From Pomphorhynchus laevis (Eukaryota; Acanthocephala; Palaeacanthocephala; Echinorhynchida; Pomphorhynchidae), in assembly GCA_012934845.2 (NCBI GenBank), contig WNNJ02003012.1, forward strand, positions 124,001 through 188,000: a DNA stretch of 64,000 nt, written 5' to 3'. The translations under genes were made by a program, and so were the position numbers. This document shows, piece by piece, positions 1 to 11,124 of the stretch. Within the stretch, counting starts at the first letter, position 1, and each line of letters begins with the position of its first letter. The notes under the pieces were generated by a model. It saw nothing but the letters and a program-made list of their open reading frames with translations. It searched no databases and was not told where the DNA came from.

Positions 1-1037
1 TTTTATATAAACAGAAAAACGGATATGTGAACTTTGCAAATAAAAAAAGTCGATTTATATTTTGAAGATAAAAATATTAATATTTGACGATGATATTTAA
101 ATATTTCAGTGTTGCACGGTTATATGACGAAAATATCGCTACCTACTATCATACTCAGAACAAGCTTCCCAATCTTAATCATTAGTTATATCCTCAATTT
201 TTAAAGTTCGAAATGTTATTTTCCAGTTTTTTGTTATTTATTCTTTTAACATACCTTATCATTTGTCTTTTTTATCACTCATTGATCTATATCTATATTT
301 AAAAAAGTTCAAAGTAAAAATATCAGCATAGGACTATAGAGAATAGCTAATTATTTAAATAAACATTACTGTACGCTCTACATTATGTAGAAATTAGTTG
401 CTTTCATTAGTTCAGCAGAATGCAAGCAATGTCGATAATGCTCATTTCGTCTTATTATTGGTATGATTATGGAAAAATATTTATTCTTGCAACGTCCATT
501 AAACAAACGATTTATACTTTGACAATAACATATCAACATTTGACTATAGAGGATAGCAAATCATTTAAATAGACAGAAATCACGATCAGAATTTTCGTTA
601 GAGCCAAATGCATCATGGACGAAACACAGATAATTGAAAATGTTATAATCATGCTAGTTGTTCTCACTACTAAAATATTATCCAATAGTTTCTCAATGGC
701 ATGTTGACTTCGCGTGAGTGTAACAAAAAATAACCGAAGGTTGTCGACACATGTCGTAGGGCACACCGCTTCTTGAAGAAAAGTATGTTGCTGTCATTCT
801 CAGGTTACACAAGGAATTTGACTACATATTTGTAGATTTTAAGAAGCACGGAACCATATTTCAAACTTTTTTCAGACTAGTTTTCATTTGAAATGCAAGA
901 TGCTCCTTCTGAGCTTTAAATGAAGCTTATTGATCTGCAGTGCAATACTGAACTCTAATTCAAGTTCAGACATGTGTTAATGCAGACAAGCTGTGAAAAT
1001 TAATGAGAGAATTAACCCCACTTTCCCTGAGATTTCC
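1..1037. repeat. AT-rich noncoding repeat modules R1 and start of R2-like block
   Basis: No gene is visible. Bases about 101-660 recur at 21236-21795, and part of them (about 260-650) at 8738-9130. From about 754 the sequence (cgcttcttgaagaaaagtatg and onward) is a diverged copy of the module found at 2028, 10274, 37907 and 57404. Short ORFs here are chance ORFs in repeat DNA. Confidence 0.8.
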
Positions 1038-1145
1038 ATTTATTTTACTCCTATTGCAGTCGAAACACTTGGCGCCTACAGTCCAACCGCAATGAAGTTT
1101 CTGAACTCTCTTGGAGCAAGGATATCTCGAAAGACGGAGGAAAAA
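1038..1145 (+). pseudogene. LINE-like reverse transcriptase C-terminal fragment
   Basis: About 36 codons in one frame carry the pattern A-V-E-T-L-G followed by A-M-K-F-L then L-G-A-R-I-S. This resembles the well-known 'ETLG ... LGRRI' stretch near the C-terminus of many metazoan LINE-type ORF2 proteins. The fragment interrupts the repeat module that elsewhere runs on without it (compare 2300-2330). No RT catalytic motif is present. It is a short relic with no function of its own, and the call rests on a remembered motif rather than an alignment. Confidence 0.5.
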
Positions 1146-2026
1146 GTGCCCGCATTTGAATTCAAATTAAAGTTCAGACATGTGTGAAAATTAAGACGAG
1201 CTAAGAAAATTTATAAGAATTATCTTACTGTCCGTGAGATTTCCTAATTGTTCAAACGCACTATGTCTTTTTGGAAGCACATACATGTGTGAAAAGTTTT
1301 TTTTACATTGAACTCCAATAAGTCCAAGTACAGAAACAGATTAATTGATGAGCAAATACGAACATACTGCGAATCTCAACTGACGCCGCTATTACGCCAA
1401 ATGTGGCTCAGCTATTTGAAAAGAAGCGCTGTAAAGGTTTTGGCTGCAAGAAATAGACAAATACATTTAAAAATATTATTTTCGTTGTCAGAACAATACT
1501 AATAAAAAAACTAATGATATCATTGATTTATTGCTGTTTATAATCATTTTTATTGAATTAATTATATAAGAAGTTTTTACCTTAGTATTTTTGTAGAAAA
1601 TCTAATGCAGTCTGATTTCATATAGACTCCAACTCAAGTAGGCCCTAGAAAAATTGAGTTTGAGACGTCTGATTGTCAGCAAAACGTTCTCGAATTAAAA
1701 AATTCGGAAATTTTTAAACGTAGAAAATAGAATTGTATTTTGTATCAAGAATTTTATAGTACAGAAAATATAAACTAACTTATAGAAGTACTTGAAATAT
1801 GTGCAATCAATATAAAACAATAATGTATGTGTATCAACACAAGATTAAAATATTCCATAAATACGGCAATGCTTGGGAATAAAAGCAAATGTATAGTGTC
1901 CATATTAGTTAATCAACGATCTTCCAATCCAAATATGGGCTACGTCAATAAGTACATGCATTGGCGAGGTTACATGCTGGCACCTGGGCCTTTGTGGTTG
2001 ATGATTATTTTATAGTACACAGAATA
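1146..2026. repeat. noncoding repeat, copy of 22282-23150
   Basis: AT-rich sequence with no recognisable gene. It matches 22282-23150 almost base for base at an offset near 21134, differing by single-base indels and substitutions. The predicted ORFs at 1308 and 1827 lie in repeat DNA and resemble no family I know. Confidence 0.7.
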
Positions 2027-2878
2027 AGTCGTAGGCACTCCGCTTCTTGAAGAAAAGTATGTTGCTGTCATTCTCAGATTACAGTAGGAATTTGACCACA
2101 TATTTGTAGATTTTAAGAGGCACGGAACCACATTTCAAACTTTTTTCAGACTAGTTTTTATTTGACATGCAAGATGCTCCTTCTGAGCTTTAAATGAAGC
2201 TCATTGATCTGCAATGCAATACTGAACTCTAATTAAGGTTCAGACATGTGTTGATGCAGACAAGCTGTGAAAATTAATGAGAGAATTACCCCCACTTTCC
2301 CTGAGATTTCCCGGTTGTTCAATCAGACTGTTTTTTTTGGGAGCACATACTTGTGTGAAAAGATTTTTTTCACATTGAACTTCAATAAGTCCAAGTACAT
2401 AAGCAGATTAATTGATGAGCAAATACGGACCTAATGCGAATTTTAATTGCCACCACCATTACGCCAAATGTGGCTCAGCTATGTGAGAAGAAATGCTGTC
2501 ATTTTTCTAGCTGCTAGAAATAGACAAATACATTTCACAAGAGTAAAATATTTCTATAAATTCGGCAAAATTATCGGTAATACATTATAGAACAAAGAGT
2601 AGAATAAAGATAAAAATCGTAGAACTTAGAAAATATACAATTCGCAACAAATTGAAACAGAATAAATATGTCAATTTAGAAAACACACTGTAATTAGCTC
2701 TTTCTAACTTTAATGTTTTGAAAAATACACCATCATGCAATTAATAAGACGATCAATTAGTTGTTTGCTAATATGCACAGTAAAAATATTAATGTTTATA
2801 CAGGAAAAATTATTCATATAAAGGAGTAAGCGCTCCTTGTATTCGATTAAGTACTACTAACGTCTTGTAAGAAAGAAG
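2027..2878. repeat. repeat module R2 (upstream flank of Merlin family 2)
   Basis: This noncoding module precedes every family-2 Merlin fragment: 2027-2878, about 10273-11124, 37905-38746 and 57400-58239. It holds a small palindrome (aaggag...ctcctt, 2821-2838). Its last part (from ttacgccaaatgtgg) also recurs downstream of the transposase in the fuller copies, so it flanks them as direct repeats. Confidence 0.75.
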
Positions 2879-2922
2879 ATCAAACCACGTGTTCTTCCGT
2901 CCGTTAGAACACGTGGTTTGAT
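2879..2922. repeat. 17-bp perfect inverted repeat (hairpin) before Merlin fragment
   Basis: Arms 2879-2895 (atcaaaccacgtgttct) and 2906-2922 are exact reverse complements around a 10-nt loop. The palindrome lies 15 bp before the first in-frame transposase codon. Copies are at 25062-25105 (identical), and at 11125-11168, 38747-38790 and 58240-58283, where 14 bp of stem remain. It could be an element terminus or a fold-back at a rearrangement joint. Confidence 0.85.
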
Positions 2923-2937
2923 GGATCCCGAATTTTA

Positions 2938-3112
2938 TTGGACAAGGTCATCATCCTTGCATATTGCTGGACAAAGCAGTTAAGCAGCATCAAATTTTGT
3001 AAAGACGAGTTGGGCCTGAGCCAAGAAACGGCTGTAGATATTCGAAACTATTTTCGAGAACTGTGCGCTTTTGACGTTTTGCGCAACCCTTCATTTATTG
3101 GCGGCGATGGAC
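2938..3112 (+). pseudogene. Merlin family-2 transposase fragment (truncated)
   Basis: About 58 codons match the region that follows the zinc ribbon in the intact Merlin protein at 15587-16562: Y-C-W-T-K-Q-L, S-I-K-F-C and N-P-S-F-I-G-G-D-G. The frame then breaks at a rearrangement joint (gatggac|aaaaaaac). Sequence beyond the joint is the repeat seen at 41598-41740. The zinc ribbon and all catalytic residues are missing, so it is dead. A near-identical copy is at 25121-25295. Confidence 0.8.
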
Positions 3113-3337
3113 AAAAAAACTACGTTAGTCACATAAAATAACTTACTCGATAAAACACAACTTGCTTCGACAAAAGTAAAACACATCTATAAGCTGTGCC
3201 TTTGTTATAAACAAATAAGTCAAAATGTGTAATAGGACAAACACAAAATGTTAACAAGTAGAAGACATACAATTGTTAACCTACATTTACACATTTAAAT
3301 TACAAAGAGAAGTATGTCAGCTTACAAGTAATTACAC
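3113..3337. repeat. noncoding repeat after truncated Merlin
   Basis: Starts with acaaaaaaactacgttagtc and is shared with 25296-25520, and in part with 41598-41740, 46911-47050 and 61092-61235. No coding content is seen. Confidence 0.7.
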
Positions 3338-3720
3338 AGGAAACTGGTCGTAACTTGACTGTGAATAAACCAACCGCTGGCAGGTTTTATATGCTGCCAA
3401 AAACTCATAAACAATCCTCGCCATGCCAAGGTCGGCCTATTGTCAGCAGCAATGAAACTGCAAATGAAAAACTCAGTAGATATATCGATTCGTTGCTAAA
3501 ACCGTTGTTGACGACAATTCCTTCACACATTGCTAGTACTAATCAATTTCTAGACCGATTAGATTCCATTAGATCAAACGCTCCATTTGATTACAGATTC
3601 GTTACAGCGGATGTCTGCTCGTTGTACACATCTATTGAACATGAAGATGGCATTGAGGCACTACGATTTACGATAGAAAATGCAGGATGGCCCTCGAAAA
3701 TGATAACATTTAACATTTGA
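3338..3720 (+). pseudogene. Penelope-like element RT fragment, family B
   Basis: The frame carries the PLE reverse transcriptase signature F-Y-M-L-P-K-T-H-K, then G-R-P-I-V-S-S-N and E-K-L-S-R-Y-I-D, then palm motif A (V-T-A-D-V-C-S-L-Y-T-S-I) with its catalytic Asp. It stops soon after motif A, so motifs B to E and the GIY-YIG endonuclease are missing. A different PLE family starts about 90 bp later. The copy at 25521-25903 encodes the same protein. An active PLE would copy its RNA at nicked DNA ends; this piece cannot. Confidence 0.85.
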
Positions 3721-3808
3721 CAAAATAATAGAATCATCGAATTTGAATAATTACAAATCATTAGCACATTATTGCGGCATTAAAAAGTCAGAGTCATAAA
3801 ATTCAATT

Positions 3809-5401
3809 GACAATGATAATCTTTTATCTAAAGAAGAAGAGAACGTTTTGGATCTAGCATTAATCTATAATATCAGTAATAAAGAATTTCGAATATATGA
3901 TGTCGCTAATAGCCTCAGAACAGTAATTGAGCAGATGTTTTCAAATATTAGTGATGTTAGTACTAGCAAAATGGCAGAGAAAATATCCGTCAGTCAGTTG
4001 TGGAATAAATACATGACACTTCGTCCTGATCATCAGGCAACAAACAATCTTACTCAACAGCAACGAGAAACACTTAAGCAACTTAGAGAGAGAACTGATA
4101 TAGTCATAAAAAAGGCAGACAAATCTGGACAGGCAATCGCATGGAAAACTCACGACAATATATCGGAAGCGGAAAGGCACTTAATGTCATCGACGCATAC
4201 TTCTTGCCTCGGAACTTATCTGAATAGTACAACTGAAAAAGTACGACAACACCTGCTAAAATATGTTGCACTTAACGTTCTAACTATAAGGAGAGCTGAC
4301 GAAATGTCTATATTAAACCCTAAATGGGGTAGATTCCATACGTTACCAAAGTGCCATAAGAAACAAATACCCTATATAGGGCGACCGATAATCAGCTGCA
4401 ACGAGTGCCCTACTGAACTACTATCACGCCGAATACATGAAATGCTAGTGAATCATCTTCACACAATATCATCATATGTGTCTAGTACATTAGACTTTCT
4501 TATAAAATTTGAAAGCTTAAAAACAGAATTGCGATAGAATGCAATACTTGTAGCTATCGATGTGACATCATTATACACCAATATACCACACACAGAAGGA
4601 CTAACGGCTATGGAAAGATTCTTAACCGCACTTAAATATGATTCAAAATCCTCTGAATTTATTACAGATTCTCTAAAAATAGTTTTACAAAAAAATATAT
4701 TTGAATGGAAAGATTCACAGTTTATTCAGAATTATGAAACGGTCATGGGCACCGTATGTGCACCATCGTATGCAACTATATCTATGGCAGATTATGAGCA
4801 GAGATTTTTAGAATAACAACATTTAAAACCAGAGTTATGGGTTCGGTATATTGATGATATTCTTATGGTTTGGAACCACGGAGAAAATAATCTTATCAAG
4901 TTCCTAACCAATCTTAACACAAGTGGATCGCTACAGTTTACCCATACTTACGGAGAATCTGCTAACTTCTTGGATGTCACCGTATTTAAGGATTATGATG
5001 GATACAACACCAAAACGTTCAGAAAACCAAGCGGTAAGCCTTTATACATGCATTCAAATAGTGCTCAATGTGGAACTATAAAAAGAGCCGTTGTATTTAA
5101 CGAAGCATTGCGAATTCGCCGTATATGCAATCACGATAAAGACTTTGAAGAAGGCCTAGTTTATATAGAAAAACATTTAAAAACTCGAGGATACACAGAG
5201 AGATTTATTCATAAGCAATTCTCGAAAATTCGAAAGCAACAACGCGAAGCTTGGCTACAAACCCAGACCAAATTAGAAAGAGCATATACAGCAATTCCAT
5301 ATCATAATGGTATACGATATATTAACAGAGATGTAATAAAAGCTTATAACTCAGTATGCCGTGATCGACACAAGCAGACTTATATCATCAAGTACCCTTG
5401 A
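3809..5401 (+). pseudogene. Penelope-like element reverse transcriptase, family A (two in-frame stops)
   Basis: One frame runs about 530 codons with only a TAG at 4535-4537 and a TAA at 4814-4816. In order it shows an N-terminal PLE region, F-H-T-L-P-K-C-H-K, G-R-P-I-I-S-C-N, palm motif A (A-I-D-V-T-S-L-Y-T-N-I), motif B (M-G-T-V-C-A-P-S-Y-A) and motif C (R-Y-I-D-D-I-L) with both catalytic Asp, then the thumb region. It ends before the linker and GIY-YIG nuclease. The three motifs are intact, so decay is recent. The copy at 25992-27584 shares both stops. Confidence 0.9.
5290..5362 (+). repeat. 73-bp direct repeat, left copy (within PLE-A)
   Basis: This PLE-A segment (from agcaattccatatc to atgccgt) recurs at 6121-6193 with one mismatch. 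The two copies bracket the unrecognised ORF at 5410-6105 and the PLE-A tail. The same pair exists in the duplicated block (27473-27545 and 28304-28376). Confidence 0.85.
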
Positions 5402-5409
5402 CAATGTAA

Positions 5410-6105
5410 AACAGATGTTTTTTAACGACGGGGGGATCAGGATTCCAACCAATCTCAGCTGATATGATAGATGCTACATCCCTTCCGCAGAAATACCCGA
5501 CGACGCTGCCTCGAGAGAGGATAAGAATCGCATATCATGACACAGGCCTGAGTGCCGCGGAGGTATTTACCTTAGCTTAAGAGTCATTAAGGTGCGGAAT
5601 GATGCCTTCATTACCAATTGCTACACATTGCATTGCCTACCTTACTGAACGATTACGATTTCCAACACGTTTCAGTGGAAATGTAGGAAGCCTCAAAAAG
5701 TGGGAGGCTGGTGAAGATCTTGCGATAACTGATGTATTTGAGTTTCAGCCCGTAGGATGACCCCCTATAGTCCCCCCTAGTAATTCAAAACCAGATGAAG
5801 AGATTTCCTTTTTAGCTATAATTGTGTAACTGTTACTGAATGTACGAATTGGCAAATTGGACCCTAGGACTGGGTCGGATTATGCTCAAGGGCTTGCCGG
5901 GAACTTAAAGGTATTGATGGGACAGATCCCATTTGATTGTTCAGCAGAGTTAATTGAAAGATATCCGTCGAGATTAGAACTCTTCGTACACAGACAGAGC
6001 GACATGCTAAAAAAGCTAGCTGCCTCTATTGATTATTTTCTCACTAACACTCAATGTGAAGAACTATTGAAAATTCGATACTCTACACTCACTACTATTC
6101 ACTAG
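5410..6105 (+). pseudogene. unrecognised broken ORF X1, possibly viral
   Basis: A single frame of about 230 codons is interrupted by TAA at 5578, TGA at 5758 and TAA at 5827. The last is a sense codon (TAT) in the copy at 27593-28288, which shows recent decay. Base composition is less AT-rich than its surroundings, and it is much longer than expected by chance. It contains a hydrophobic helix followed by M-M-P-S-L-P, faintly like the A-S-G-L-P-R segment of the viral capsid at 54180-54330, too weak to assign. It lies directly after the PLE-A RT, inside a 73-bp direct repeat pair. Confidence 0.5.
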
Positions 6106-6326
6106 CAATCTACACTCACTAGCAATTCCATATCATAATGGTATACGATATATTAACAGAGATGTAATAAAAGCTGATAACTCAGTATGCCGTCAATTAA
6201 ATATTCAAGAGAAAAACCTTGTATCTTCTTCCAGTCTAGGAACAAGATTTGCTCACAATTGGTAATCAGAATGTGAACGACGCGGTATTTGCTACACTGG
6301 CAACTCTTCTGAGTTGATACATAGAG
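6106..6326. repeat. short repeats including second copy of PLE-A 73-mer
   Basis: Contains two copies of a short ctacactcacta-type motif and, at 6121-6193, the direct repeat of 5290-5362. No gene is seen. Confidence 0.7.
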
Positions 6327-6842
6327 TTGTCGAGTATGATAAATAAAACTTGGAAAATAAACAATTTAGTTTTAAAAAATGATATTTGTGAGCAGAGAGA
6401 TATTGAATATGTATCTCGAACACTTTTTAACAAAGCGTGTAGCATCGTGGATTTAGATAGCACAAATTTTGATAATTTAATTCCCCATTGTAATGTTTTA
6501 GTTAAGAACAATGTCAACATTAGTAACACGTTTACGCCGGGTAATAACCTCAGTTCGATCGGAATTTGTAAGGTAGCCTCCGGTGTTAATTTAGTTGATA
6601 AGAGCTTTCATGATATTAGATTTCGGACAATTAACATTAGATGTTCTGTAAAAGGGTGTGATGTAATAGCCATTAAAGTGCCTAAATAAATTGAACAATA
6701 TAAAGAAAAAATATTTACATGTGAATTCTGCGCTGAATTTTCTTTCAGAGAGATTCAACGAGAATTAGTGAATAAAATTAACAAAGTAGATTTAGAAGTA
6801 CAATGCAAAAAAATGTATCAATGTAGGAAAATACGTTTATAA
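6327..6842 (+). pseudogene. unrecognised ORF X2 with cysteine pairs
   Basis: An open frame of 120 codons, a TAA at 6687-6689, and a further 50 codons in the same frame. Cysteine pairs (C-S-V-K-G-C and, after the stop, C-E-F-C) suggest a small metal-binding module, but I know no matching family. The identical copy at 28510-29025 has the same stop. It is not a shadow, since no gene overlaps it on either strand. Function unknown. Confidence 0.4.
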
Positions 6843-6858
6843 TACACGAGATAATAGT

Positions 6859-7104
6859 TCAAATAAACAACCAAAACTTATTCACGATGAAATTACAAAC
6901 AAATCACATGAACACTTTGACGTAATTGAAAATCAAATAGGAATGTTACCCATGTACAGTAATCATGAATATACTGTAGAGAATAACGCGTCAAAGAATT
7001 ACCGACAAAAATATGTGAATAAACGTAACAACAGGTTTGCCTCTAGGACTCGATGTATTATGATGACCAATGTCCATGAGGGACGATTCAGGAAGGTAAA
7101 GTAA
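6859..7104 (+). pseudogene. unrecognised ORF X3 sharing a 66-nt patch with viral copy E1
   Basis: About 81 codons are open to a TAA. Bases 6980-7045 match 13460-13525 of viral copy E1 at 62 of 66 positions and in the same reading frame (N-N-A-S-K-N-Y ... N-K-R-N-N-R-F-A). The rest resembles nothing else in the window. Copy at 29042-29287. It may be a relic of a related virus or the donor of the patch in E1. Confidence 0.5.
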
Positions 7105-7250
7105 ATATGCCAACACAACATGCATATCTTTATACAAAAAATGCTGATAAATTAAAATTATAAACATTTGAAGTAAGGGAAGAAGTAGGATGTCGAAATC
7201 CTTTTTTGAAATAAATTCGTGTGCTGCCGTGATTTAATAAATGAAAATTC
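7083..7250 (+). repeat. gene 3'-end-like segment shared with 17661-17830
   Basis: Matches the end of the ORF at 17442-17789 (coding for Y-L-Y-T-K-N ... E-E-V-G-C-R-N) plus the following sequence with an aataaa motif near 7237. In this copy the reading frame is broken. Also at 29266-29433. It looks like the 3' end of one transcript present three times. Confidence 0.5.
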
Positions 7251-7423
7251 GTGTAGTCTGACTTGTTTTATTTTATAAGTTTCTGGATTTTTGGTTACAA
7301 ATATTTTTTTTGGAGTTTTCGGTATTGCTTTGTCAATTGTTTTGACAAAATATACGATACCTCACAAAATTAAAACAAATTTGATTTGTTTGAATCATAT
7401 CACAATATGACAATAGAAAGTCC

Positions 7424-7615
7424 TTGTTGAATCAAACCTCGAATTTATTTATTAGTCGTCTGAGGTCCAAGACAGCGTTAATATTTATTTTGTCGTTAAT
7501 GTTACTTGATATCGCTGAAGTCTATTACACTGAAAAGAATTCACTGCATTACGTTGACTTCGAATGTGCAAGCTACGTAATGCAATTCGCATATAGTGAA
7601 TTATCTCTGCTTTAA
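7424..7615 (+). repeat. conserved foldback repeat with short ORF
   Basis: Arms 7536-7554 (agaattcactgcattacgt) and 7575-7602 can pair in two steps, inner gcattacgt with acgtaatgc and outer agaattcact with agtgaatt. The 63-codon ORF (D-I-A-E-V ... H-Y-V-D-F-E-C-A-S-Y) covers it. Copies occur at 18307, 19810, 29607, 31180, 41835, 47144, 48022 and 61328 in two diverged forms. I think structure rather than protein is the conserved part, but cannot prove it. Confidence 0.5.
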
Positions 7616-8377
7616 TCTATATACAATATGTTTATCATGTGCTTACATTGTATGTAGTGGAAGAACTGATGAGTTTCCTTTAAACCGAAAGGGAACGCTG
7701 TTTCGCAGTGTAGAAACATAAAATACTACATATATCGAAAGAAGCAGATAAGTATAATAGACATTTTTAGTTTAATAAAACCTATTATTTATTGGTCTCC
7801 TAAAGATCAACGAAAGCCCCCAGTAAAGAACTCTAGTCCAATTTATTATCGAGACATACTGATGCGGTTCTTATTTGAACTTGATGTTTACTCGCTATAG
7901 GTATTGTCTCGGTAAATACATTATCCTTTCTCAGCTATAGATAACAAGACATAAGCATTGTGAAGGTACAACTGAAATATGTTTCCTTCTAACAATGTTG
8001 TTTAAGTCTTAGTGATACTGGATAATAAATTCATATCACATAAGACTTCTTGTTTTCTCAGATAATTGTCGGGAATTATTCTTCTTTTTTCAGAGGAAAA
8101 TCCCTCGTTGGGATCAAGTTATATCTAGCTTACCTAACCTTGGTTTAAATTCCATGCATACCTTTTAGTGATAAAATGATTTATGATTACCTAAAAAGTA
8201 AAACTTGCATTTCTCTAACAGAAATCTAGTCTGTTATCAATCTATTACCAGACCAACTCCTGGATATTTCAAATTTTGATAAACAGTTATAATTATAACT
8301 CTATCAACCGTCTTCTACCATACTTGCACGGAACAGAGCTTACTTCCCACACATAGTAACGTGTCCTTTTCGAAAGG

Positions 8378-8385
8378 TATAAATA
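8378..8385 (+). promoter_or_regulatory. TATA-like motif in repeat block F
   Basis: tataaata, kept in all three block-F copies (also about 19258 and 30561). A tcag initiator-like motif follows about 45 nt downstream, somewhat far for a standard core promoter. Possibly the promoter of the repeat itself; weak evidence. Confidence 0.2.
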
Positions 8386-8737
8386 CATCAAAATTATGCT
8401 TCTAAACCTTGTGCAAGCATCGTCAGAAAAGCAGAACGGAAGACAGCCACAAATCCGAAGATTCTCGACGGAATTTTAAGATTCTCGAAGGAATCTTAAA
8501 CTGTTGCTTAAATTACAAAAAAATAAACATTTTTCATTTTTACATATGATTTTCAAGTGATTTTTAGAGAAACAGAATCAGAAATGAAAAAGAATCAGGT
8601 GCTCTTATGTTGTCTTTCAGTTTTGAAACATGGCATTCTTTATGTATAGAGAAAAGTAGATAAGTGTAATAGAAAGTCCTTGTTGAATCAAATCTCGAAT
8701 TTATTTATTTATCGTCTGAGGATAAAAAAGACAATCA

Positions 8738-9130
8738 TTTGTCTTTTTTATCACTCATTGATCTATATCTATATTTAAAAAAGTTCAAAGTAAAAATATC
8801 AGCATAGAACTATAGAGAATAGCTAATTATTTAAATAAACATTACTGTACGCTCTACATTATGTAGAAATTAGTTGCTTTCATTAGTTCAACAGAATGCA
8901 AGCAATGTCGATAATGCTCATTTCGTCTTATTATTGGTATGATTATGGAAAAATATTTATTCTTGCAACGTCCATTAAACAAACGATTTATACTTTGACA
9001 ATAACATATCAACATTTGACTATAGAGGATAGCAAATCATTTAAATAGACAGAAATCACGATCAGAATTTTCGTTAGAGCCAAATGCATCATGGACGAAA
9101 CACAGATAATTGAAAATGTTATAATCATGG
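8738..9130. repeat. third copy of repeat R1
   Basis: Near-identical to about 260-650 and 21395-21790. No gene. Confidence 0.8.
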
Positions 9131-10160
9131 AACACGTTCGATTGGTATTTATATCAAAATATGCTTTTTTTTAAAACGAAAGAAGATAGGCCAAATTTTT
9201 GACAGTTAGATTTCCCATTAAACATTACAGGAAAATCACTTTTTCTAATCTCGGACTGGGAGGTACCTATCAATGATGAGACACAATATTTTCAAACAGC
9301 AACACTTGATTGTTTGTTTCTTAAATTATACTTGCAATTTACATCATAATGTTTTAATGTCAAAAAAACTGTTAATGTGGCTTACCAGCATTTAAAGTAA
9401 AATAGTCATTTAAATTTGTACCACCAGACCCTATAGATCACTTCCAACCGTCTAAATTAAATAAAATTTTTAAATCGGACAACGTTTTACTGTACATAGT
9501 CTTGATTATGCGAAATTTGATGAGAAGTTCTGATAAACTTTTGCAGAGGAACTAAAATACTCAAAGTTTTTGGTTGACTATTTCAAATTAAAATAGTCAA
9601 CCAAATTTTTTAACTTTTATTATTTATTCTACAAATTGTCGCTAGTTGTTCCCTCTACTAAAATATAATCCTATAGTTTCTCAAACTATAAAATTCTATA
9701 TTTTCTAAGATCTTTATTGTAATCACTTTTTAAATAAGTCTTGGTTATGCGATGATGATAGACTGCGATATCAAAAACACGTTCACATATGCTTATCACG
9801 GTTTATATGTTATCAATAATACTGTTACCAAGCCTTGCTAGCGTTTATAGTAAATAATAATTTTTAATAGTATAAAAGATTTTAAATCGGGAAACGTTTT
9901 ACTGTACATTGTCTTGATTTTGCGAAATTTGCTGAGAGGTTCTGATAAATTTTGCCAAAGAAAAATAGATACTGCTGCAATTTGGAAAATTCATCTAGTA
10001 AAACACATTTATTCTTGGACGTCTGTTGAAATCTCCTAATTTTCATATTCATACTAGAAAATTATATATTTTCTAAGTTTTGTGATCTCTATCGATAATG
10101 TACTGGTTAAATATACGCAAGAATAAAAATTTTGGTACCTAAATATCACGGTTAATGACT
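9131..10160. repeat. repeat block G with internal diverged tandem units and hairpin
   Basis: Noncoding. Two diverged units start with aaacgttttactgtacat (about 9482 and 9894). They are diverged inverted relatives of the segment at 32800-32900 (reverse strand). Homologous blocks are at about 37010-37860 and 56230-57310; the 37 kb copy has lost the second unit. Confidence 0.65.
9569..9605. repeat. 15-bp perfect hairpin in block G
   Basis: tttggttgactattt (9569-9583) and its exact reverse complement (9591-9605) around a 7-nt loop. Kept in the copies near 37455-37491 and 56680-56717. Confidence 0.8.
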
Positions 10161-11124
10161 AGGATTTTTATGTTGCTAGTTGTTCTCTCTACTAAAATAT
10201 TATCCAATAGTTTCTTAATAGCATGTTGACTTCGCGTGAGTGTAACAAAAAAAACCGCAGGTTGCCGACACATGTCGTAGGTACTCCGCTTCTTGAAGAA
10301 AAGTATGTTGCTGTCATTCTCAGATTACAGTAGGAATTTGACAACATATTTGTAGATTATAAGAGGCACGGAACCACATTTCAAACTTTTTTCAGACTAG
10401 TTTTTATTTGACATGCAAGATGCTTATTCTGATCTTTAAATTAAGCTCATTGATCTGCAATGCAATACTGAACTCTAATTAAGGTTCAGACATGTGTTGA
10501 TGCAGACAAGCTGTGAAAATTAATGAGAGAATTACCCCCACTTTCCCTGAGATTTCCCGGTTGTTCAATCAGACTGTTTTTTTTGGGAGCACATACTTGT
10601 GTGAAAAGATTTTTTTCACATTGAACTTCAATAAGTCCAAGTACATAAGCAGATTAATTGATGAGCAAATACGGACCTAATGCGAATTTTAATTGCCACC
10701 ACCATTACGCCAAATGTGGCTCAGCTATGTGAGAAGAAATGCTGTCATTTTTCTAGCTGCTAGAAATAGACAAATACATTTCACAAGAGTAAAATATTTC
10801 TATAAATACGGCAAAATTATCGGTAATACATTATAGAACAAAGAGTAGAATAAAGATAAAAATCGTAGAACTTAGAAAATATACAATTCGCAACAAATTG
10901 AAACAGAATAAATATGTCAATTTAGAAAACACACTGTAATTAGCTCTTTCTAACTTTAATGTTTTGAAAAATACACCATCATGCAGTTACGAAGACGACC
11001 AATTAGTTGTTTGCTAATATGCGCAGTAAAAATATTAATGTTTATACAGGAAAAATTATTCATATAAAGGAGTAAGCGCTCCTTGTATTCGATTAAGAAA
11101 TACTAACGTCTTGTAAGAAAGAAG
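10161..11124. repeat. repeat module R2 before Merlin pseudogene
   Basis: Copy of 2027-2878 at offset 8246, with single-base differences. No gene. Confidence 0.75.

Larger units (their letters stand above)
7251..8737. repeat. repeat block F (copies at about 17830-19740 and 29434-31047)
   Basis: Noncoding family sequence with three long copies. It includes a conserved foldback segment (7424-7615), a strong short hairpin at 7671-7697 and a TATA-like motif at 8378. At 8455-8500 this copy has lost about 300 bases present in the other two. At about 8733 it joins repeat R1. Confidence 0.7.

Noticed and set aside
3110-3350. LTR retrotransposon between Merlin fragment and PLE-B
   Set aside because: No tg...ca ends, primer binding site or LTR pair; the segment is a dispersed repeat shared with 41.6 kb.
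4535-4816. Ciliate-like code (TAA/TAG read as Gln), since PLE-A is open except for TAG and TAA
   Set aside because: In the viral copies TAG sits where paralogues have Trp, and TGA and frameshifts also break conserved genes. Ordinary pseudogene decay explains the stops.
5410-6105. X1 as a diverged third copy of the capsid
   Set aside because: Only one short hydrophobic stretch resembles the capsid by eye; no landmark motif is present, so no assignment was made.
7667-7697. ctgatgag ... cgaaa spacing resembling a hammerhead ribozyme core, as known in Penelope-like elements
   Set aside because: The sequence after GAAA offers no suitable cleavage triplet with stem III, the copy at 18548 has a changed core (ctgaggag), and a stronger simple hairpin uses the same bases.
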